NCBI GenBank assembly: GCA_965220055.1
Contig: CBDCPE010000004.1
Location: forward strand, 930,001-994,000
From: Bin87 sp965220055
Lineage (GTDB): Bacteria > Chloroflexota > Dehalococcoidia > Lucifugimonadales > UBA3495
Reading direction: 5' to 3'
Length of the DNA: 64,000 nucleotides
This document shows positions 59,126 to 64,000 of the stretch, in pieces. Positions within the stretch are counted from its first letter, which is position 1, and every line of letters begins with the position of its first letter. The position numbers and the translations under genes were made by a program. The notes beneath the pieces were generated by a model. It was not told where the DNA came from and ran no database searches. It worked only from the letters and a program-made list of their open reading frames with translations.

Positions 59126-59599
59126 CTATTTGCCGCGGCTGCAGAACTCGCTGTAGTCGGGCACGTCTTCCCCGAGGACATACAGCCAGTAGTAGGTACC
59201 GGTATCACCCATGTACTTGAACTGTTTGCGCACGTCCTTGAGGATCGAATAGAAGTCCCCATGAGAGCGGAGGTAGTTGCGGATGTCGCCGCGGTATTCC
59301 TCCTCCAGTTCGATCAGACGCTGGGCGTTATGAACGGTGGCGGCGATCTTGCGCCGGTTGCGGATGATGGCCGCGTCTGCTGCAAGAGTGTCGATAGCCG
59401 ATTCGTCCATCGCGGCCACTTTCGCCACGTCAAAACCGTGGAAGCATACCTGGAACCCCGGCCACTTGGTGTTGACCACCTTCCAGGACATGCCGCTCTG
59501 GAAGACAGCTTTGGTCATGACCTCCAGGTAGTCGTTCAGACTCTGGGGGATGACCTGTTCTGGAGCATCGGGATGTGGTCGTTCCTGGTGGGTTGTCAT
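59126..59599 (-). CDS. DNA-3-methyladenine glycosylase I-like protein (Tag fold), lacking key residues
   Basis: A 157-residue protein whose middle matches Tag: SGMSWKVVNTKWPGF, HGFDVAKVAAMDE, AAIIRNRRKIAATVHNA. It lacks the N-terminal zinc cysteine-histidine region. The position eight residues before the Trp, a catalytic Glu in E. coli Tag, is alanine here (in KAVFQSGMSW). The C-terminal zinc ligands are also not evident. It is therefore a Tag-like protein whose enzyme activity is in doubt. It lies between tatD and the DUF1802 gene. Confidence 0.7.
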   Translation of the reverse strand: MTTHQERPHPDAPEQVIPQSLNDYLEVMTKAVFQSGMSWKVVNTKWPGFQVCFHGFDVAKVAAMDESAIDTLAADAAIIRNRRKIAATVHNAQRLIELEEEYRGDIRNYLRSHGDFYSILKDVRKQFKYMGDTGTYYWLYVLGEDVPDYSEFCSRGK

Positions 59600-59657
59600 A
59601 ACGTGTTCCTGGTTTCCTGGGCGGCGACGAATTGGTTAGCCAGATAGGGGCTGATGA

Positions 59658-60482
59658 TCATTCGCCCGGCGCAGGCTGGTTCACGGAGCCGGGAGCGGTC
59701 GGGGTTTCGATACCCAACAGCCGGCTCAGGTTTGCCGTAGTCACTTCCGCCACCTCCTCCACCGATATGCCCTTGACGGTGGCCAGGCACTGTGCCACAT
59801 CCGCCAAGTGCCGCGGCTCCGTCCAGTTGTGTCGGTACTTCTTGAAGGGTTGCGGATAAGCGTCGGTTTCCAGCACGATGTGTTCGAGGGCTATATCTCG
59901 GGCGACTTCCCGCAACTCCGGCAAACGGGTCAACGGCCGCGCCAGGGAGATGAAAAAGCCGCAGTCGATCGCAGCACGCGCGGTCTCGGCGTCGCCCTGG
60001 AAGTAGTGCATGGCGCCGCCGACCTGGCCGGCGTTTTCCTCGCGCAGCACCTTGAACACCGCCGGGTGGGACTCCCGGGAATGGAAGATGATGGGCAGCC
60101 CCAGGCTCTTGGCCAGGTGTATGTGCGCCCGAAAAACCTGATCCTGGACCTCGTGGTCAGGAGAGGAGGGCAGGTAGTCCAGGCCAACCTCCGAAATGCA
60201 CACGACGCGCGGGTTGTTGCGGGCCAGAGATTCGAGCCGGCCGTATGCGTCATCATCGACGGGATCGTCGGCCTGCATTGGGTGGATGCCCACCCCGGCG
60301 TAGAACATGGGGTGCTCATCGGCCAGCGCGATGCACCGCTCCGTCGACTCGATCGTGGTGCCGGCCAGCAGGATGTAGCCAACCCCGGCTTCGCCTGCCC
60401 GTTCCAGGATGCCGAGTATCTCTTCCGGCACGTACTGGTCAAGGTGAGTATGGGCGTCGCAATAGATTGGCGTGGAGGGCAT
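59658..60482 (-). CDS. TatD-family metal-dependent hydrolase/DNase
   Basis: A 274-residue TIM-barrel hydrolase. The metal-binding N-terminal HTH is DAHTHLDQYVPEE, with YAGVGIHPMQADD, SEVGLDYL and PIIFHSRESHPAV (the family's three patterns) in order, and LETDAYPQP near the end. The start is ATG 60482; no strong Shine-Dalgarno is seen. TatD proteins act as 3'-5' DNases. It is the first gene of the minus-strand run. Confidence 0.92.
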   Translation of the reverse strand: MPSTPIYCDAHTHLDQYVPEEILGILERAGEAGVGYILLAGTTIESTERCIALADEHPMFYAGVGIHPMQADDPVDDDAYGRLESLARNNPRVVCISEVGLDYLPSSPDHEVQDQVFRAHIHLAKSLGLPIIFHSRESHPAVFKVLREENAGQVGGAMHYFQGDAETARAAIDCGFFISLARPLTRLPELREVARDIALEHIVLETDAYPQPFKKYRHNWTEPRHLADVAQCLATVKGISVEEVAEVTTANLSRLLGIETPTAPGSVNQPAPGE

Positions 60483-61156
60483 CAGGAGAACTTTGCAGGC
60501 CAAAAGTCTGCCGGGCAGCCGTCGCACGCAGTATAGCACTTGACGGCTCAATCGGGGCTGCGGGGCATACAATTGAGAGAAGATTGCGAAACCCCCATGC
60601 GGATAGAATCGTCAAACGATGAGCGCGCGAAACGACCAGCATCTGGCATCCCTGTAGTACCAGGTGCGAAAAACATACGGCACCGCAGTGTAGCAGCCAT
60701 GGCGGGAGTAGAAAATCCGGCAACGCTGGCCCCGGTGAACCGCCGTACCCGCAAGGGAACCAAGCAACGTATCCGGGACCAGCATAGGCACCTGTTGCTG
60801 TTCACAAAAACGCGAATTGAGTTTCGCAATCTTCTAATGATCTGACACGCGAGCAACTCCAAGACTCCTGGGTCCAGGGGGCGGGGTTCGCCGAGGTCGT
60901 CGGAGTGCGAGTCCGACGACCTCGACCTTATAAAAGCCGCCGACCCACGCGTGCAGCATTTGGCCTGCGGTACCTTGCCCGACGCAAGTCACAGAAGTCC
61001 ATGAATGTTCCTGTATTCTGGCTTACGTACCCGAGGCAAACTGTACCCGAACCTACCCAGTCTCGCTGATTGGTATAATGATTCTGCGTCCCTTTATGTT
61101 GTCCCGGTGCGGTCCCACGCCAGCAACGAGCGCTCACAACCTGCGACAGGTGAATC
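60483..61156. other. Intergenic region with a perfect 13-bp hairpin
   Basis: No gene is supported between tatD and the HNH gene. A hairpin with stem CGAGGTCGTCGGA (60892-60904) and TCCGACGACCTCG (60912-60924) around a 7-nt loop lies in it. A TATAAT at 61073-61078 may be a promoter for the HNH gene. Confidence 0.6.
60892..60924. terminator. Strong hairpin without T tract
   Basis: The 13-bp stem is followed by GACCTTATAAAAG, which is not a T tract. It may end transcription in either direction only with help, or be an operator or structural site. Confidence 0.35.
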
Positions 61157-61843
61157 ATGGCAAGCAAAAATAGTCGCACAAAGCGAACACGGGCGTCTTA
61201 TCGTGACGACAAGATGTGTGGCGTCCATTTGGGTGGTTGCATGACCCCAGTGGAACGAAAACCCAGTTTAGACCACATGATACCGGTGTCGTTTTTTGAA
61301 AACCCCGCCTTTGGTGCGAATCCTCACGAGTTCAACCAAGATTGGAATCTGCAGGTGATGCACGAGGCGTGCAACGGGAACCGAGGCGGAGTAATTCACG
61401 GTCTCCCGAGCTTTCAATGTCCCTGCCACTATTATCGAGTAATCGACGAGGATTTGTATGTTTGTTACTCTGACAGCCAATCGTCAACGGATCATTTGCT
61501 AATGAAGCAATTCGTCTTGAAAACCGTGAGCGGAGACCCACGTAGCGTTGGTTTGAGGGTTGAGCCCGTTTCCAATAATCCAAAATCTTGGCGAACCAAG
61601 GATGGAATATTAAGGATAGAACCCAGTAATACATCTATCCACTTTGTGTCTTGCATCGACCCCTCAATGGTGAAGCAGTTCAATGACCGTGAAAGACAGA
61701 GGGTTCACATGCTTCAGGAGGCTGGCCGGAGCAGAGGTCCCATGTCTGTCGTTTATTTGAATCCACAGTACAACAATAATTTTCGATTCGGACCGAGAAA
61801 GACAAACCCTCGTGCGAAGGTGGATCCATTCCCTTTTCCGTGA
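61157..61843 (+). CDS. HNH-type endonuclease-like protein
   Basis: A 228-residue protein. The N-terminal third has the zinc-stabilised HNH pattern: CGVHLGGC, then SLDHMIPVSF (histidine of the DH pair), then NLQVMHEACNGNRGG. The rest has no recognised domain and ends in a basic, proline-rich tail. An AGGTGAATC lies before ATG 61157. It may be a restriction or homing-type nuclease; the position next to the decayed defence island favours defence, but this is inference. Confidence 0.65.
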   Translation: MASKNSRTKRTRASYRDDKMCGVHLGGCMTPVERKPSLDHMIPVSFFENPAFGANPHEFNQDWNLQVMHEACNGNRGGVIHGLPSFQCPCHYYRVIDEDLYVCYSDSQSSTDHLLMKQFVLKTVSGDPRSVGLRVEPVSNNPKSWRTKDGILRIEPSNTSIHFVSCIDPSMVKQFNDRERQRVHMLQEAGRSRGPMSVVYLNPQYNNNFRFGPRKTNPRAKVDPFPFP

Positions 61844-62156
61844 TGTACCGTTGATAAAAATAGCCAGGAGATTTCGCTACTCGAAGAGAAAGCGACCGAT
61901 AGACTGAGAAGAGCATCACGACCATTACGTTGCAACACCGAGCCTACGTTTCGAAAATGGGAAACCAGCGTGGGCATGCCGCCGGAAGCCCATCTGGCAA
62001 TAAGCGCACACCGCCCCGCCGTCAGGCGCGCCTGCGCTGCATGCACGAACTCACCCTACTCCCTCAGTAGCGAAATTTCCCGATACAATTGAAGTCGCGG
62101 CAGGCGCGATTTGCCCTCACTGCATGCGTCGGCGACCGCGCCAGGGAGTTCGGGAT
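61844..62156. other. Gap with no supported gene
   Basis: About 300 bp; no family-like frame and no clear structure seen. Confidence 0.6.
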
Positions 62157-62595
62157 ATGGGACGATTCAATTGGGGCCCTGACGGCCCACCGGAAGAAGC
62201 CTACTCGAGGGTCACGGAGCCGGAGCGGTTCCGGCCCCTGCACCAATGGTCGCTGAACCTGCTATCCGGGCTGGAGGCTGCATACGAAGTTACCCGGGAA
62301 GAAGGCCACGGCCTGGACCCGGAACTGGAACGAACTCCGCCGGCCAGGCCGACCGTGCGGCTGACACCCGGACGGGACGGCGCAGCGCCAATCGTGGTGG
62401 CGTTTACCGAGCACTCCCACCCTTCAATCTATGTCCGTTTTGGGCGCTTCCACACCGAGCCGTTCCCGGACTGCGGTTGTGACGCGTGCGACGAAGGCGC
62501 CGAGGACCAGTTCGAGAGTTTCCAGGCAGTGGTGGAAGCCGTGGTGGCAGGACAGTTCAGGGAATGGTTCCAAGTGCAACCGGATGGCAGCGGAC
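62157..62595 (+). pseudogene. DUF6226 family protein, 3' end cut by IS66
   Basis: From ATG 62157 (GGGAG upstream) the frame gives MGRFNWGPDGPPEEAY, HQWSLNLLSGLEAAYEV, and near the end EPFPDCGCDACDEGAEDQ, the family's cysteine-rich block. After about 146 codons it meets the IS66 end GTAACTGTTCAGAG and then stops after eight residues. The C-terminus is therefore missing or replaced; only a little may be lost because the family is about this long. Confidence 0.7.
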
Positions 62596-64000
62596 GTAAC
62601 TGTTCAGAGTTGGTGGGGTGAATTGGGCGAACTTGGTTTGCGGGTGGCTGGCTTTGGGGGCGGTGGTTATGTCATATAACTGGGATGGATACCGAAATCA
62701 ATCTCAGGGCAGCTGACCGGGATGTCCTGATTGGCATCATAGTCCGCCAGCAAGCCATCATCGAGCGGCTGGAGAAGCGGATTGCCCAGTTGGAAGGCCA
62801 AGCCAAACCCCAAAGCTCCCGCCGGATGCCCGGTCTGAAGCCCAAAGCGGACCGGGAGCCAGCACGTCCCAAGGAGCCACGCAAACCCCGGTTTCACGGC
62901 TTTGCCCGATCCCGCATGACGCCCACCCACCGAGTGGAGCATGTGGTGGAGCAGTGTCCCGACTGCGGGACCCACTTGTCCGGAGGCTGGGCCCAGCGCA
63001 CTCGGGAGGTCATCGACCTGCCCCAGGTTCCGGCGCAGGTAACCGAGCACGTTTACCTGGCCCGCACCTGTCCACAGTGCCGACGCTGCTGTGTTCCCAA
63101 AGCACAACTGGACGGCGTGGTGATGGGCAAGCAGCGTCTGGGGGTCAATGTCATCAGCCTGATTGCAGCCCTGCGGGAGGAGGCCAGGCTGCCGTTACGC
63201 ACCATCCAATGGTACCTGGACACCGTGCACGGGCTGCGCCTCAGCCTGGGCGCCATCGTAAATGCCACACGCACCGTGGCGGGCAAAGCGCAGACCGAAC
63301 TGGCGGGCATACTGGAGCGCGTCCGCGGCAGCCCAGTGGTCCACGCCGATGAGACCGGCTGGCGTGAAGACGGACACAACGGCTACGTGTGGACTTTCAG
63401 CACCTCCGACCAGCGGTACTTCCTGCGGCGTGGTCGGGGCAAGGCCGTGGTCGACGAAGTCCTGGGCAAGGAGTTTGCTGGCGTGCTGGTCAGCGACTTC
63501 TATGCCGCCTACCACCATTACGACGGTCCCAAGCAACGCTGCTGGGCTCACCTGCTGCGGGACATCCACGACCTGCGTGTCCTCTACCCTGATGATAGAT
63601 CACTGGCCCAGTGGGCTGACGCCGTCCACCAACTCTACCGTCAGGCCACGACCTTTACCCACCCTTCAGAACCACCACGCCGCACCGCCCAACTGACCCT
63701 GGAAAGGCGACTGCTGGCCCTCTGCCGTCCATTCCGGGACGACCCGTCGGCCGTCCCGGCCAGACTGTGCCGACGCATGGAGAAGCACATCAAGGAACTC
63801 TTCGTCTTCGTGGCCCAACCGGAAGTGCCGCCGGACAACAATGCCGCCGAGCGCAGCCTGCGCCATTTGGTGGTCAGCCGCAAGGTCAGCGGGGGCACCC
63901 GCTCAGCGCAGGGCACCGACACCAAGATGACGCTGGCCTCAATCTTCGGCACCTGGCGAGCACAAGCTCTCAACCCCATCGCTGCCTGCCGTCAACTGCT
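62596..64000 (+). mobile_element. IS66-family element, copy 2 (runs off the window)
   Basis: It begins GTAACTGTTCAGAGTTGG at 62596 and carries an intact TnpC gene to the window edge. The other end is outside. Confidence 0.85.
62685..64000 (+). CDS. IS66 TnpC transposase (3' end outside window)
   Basis: From ATG 62685 the frame is open for 438 codons to the window edge. It encodes an N-terminal coiled-coil-like helix (RQQAIIERLEKRIAQLE), then zinc-binding pairs CPDCGTH and CPQCRRCC, and the catalytic aspartates in VHADETGW and GVLVSDFYAAYHH. The glutamate follows in PDNNAAERSLRH. It is the intact counterpart of the broken copy at 46286-47635. Confidence 0.93.
   Translation, partial: MDTEINLRAADRDVLIGIIVRQQAIIERLEKRIAQLEGQAKPQSSRRMPGLKPKADREPARPKEPRKPRFHGFARSRMTPTHRVEHVVEQCPDCGTHLSGGWAQRTREVIDLPQVPAQVTEHVYLARTCPQCRRCCVPKAQLDGVVMGKQRLGVNVISLIAALREEARLPLRTIQWYLDTVHGLRLSLGAIVNATRTVAGKAQTELAGILERVRGSPVVHADETGWREDGHNGYVWTFSTSDQRYFLRRGRGKAVVDEVLGKEFAGVLVSDFYAAYHHYDGPKQRCWAHLLRDIHDLRVLYPDDRSLAQWADAVHQLYRQATTFTHPSEPPRRTAQLTLERRLLALCRPFRDDPSAVPARLCRRMEKHIKELFVFVAQPEVPPDNNAAERSLRHLVVSRKVSGGTRSAQGTDTKMTLASIFGTWRAQALNPIAACRQL

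Noticed and set aside
60540..60862. Overlapping small frames on both strands
   Set aside because: Neither resembles a family nor has a ribosome-binding site; frames open on both strands point to base composition.
60870..60930. tRNA gene (a GGTTCG string beside a stem)
   Set aside because: No acceptor stem or anticodon arm can be formed; only a simple hairpin remains.

Overview
The window is a GC-rich bacterial chromosome segment. The lineage call is inference, not measurement. The gene content (an RpoC with the standard bacterial core, two luciferase-like monooxygenases, a GMC oxidoreductase, ETF alpha/beta, several MFS carriers, two DinB-type proteins) and two families of short dispersed palindromic repeats would fit a Chloroflexota genome, perhaps a Dehalococcoidia/SAR202-like lineage.

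Positions 1-33.7 kb are mostly ordinary chromosome. In order: the 3' part of rpoC, pyrD, an iron-type alcohol dehydrogenase (minus), a small helical protein with mtaB, a 146-bp tandem duplication and a candidate small RNA, a DppD/DppF ATPase pair, two MFS carriers, two luciferase-like oxidoreductases and a DinB protein (minus). A 2.4-kb gene-free tract packed with short repeats follows. Next come a GMC oxidoreductase, a glutaredoxin-DinB fusion with an in-frame TGA at the first active-site cysteine, and a PAC2 protein. Then come a VOC protein, an MFS/HAD/small-protein operon (minus), a cupin, and a five-gene zinc operon (zur-znuA-znuC-znuB-His-tailed MFS, minus). The stretch ends with a HAS-barrel/HerA-like ATPase pair and panC.

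Positions 33.7-52.4 kb are a decayed defence island overrun by insertion sequences: two IS630, several IS5-type elements and derivatives, three IS1380 copies, remnants of IS21, an ISNCY-like element, an IS66 and an IS110. Between them lie pieces of host genes: a DUF262 (GmrS-like) gene split across about 12.6 kb, a PD-(D/E)XK-type protein that is still intact, a HEPN-type C-terminal fragment, and a second DUF262 gene cut by an IS1380 end.

Positions 53.4-64 kb return to chromosomal genes: etfB-etfA, an aldo/keto reductase, a two-gene AAA ATPase + DUF4276 (TOPRIM-like) module, a TatD/Tag-like/DUF1802 operon, an HNH-type protein, and a DUF6226 gene truncated by an IS66 element whose transposase runs off the window.

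The most notable observation is the UxxC glutaredoxin-DinB fusion at 19947-20726. It has a SECIS-like hairpin whose apical loop starts 22 nt after the TGA. Also notable are the AAA+DUF4276 pair, the histidine-tailed MFS carrier in the zinc operon, and the nested insertion-sequence history of the defence island.
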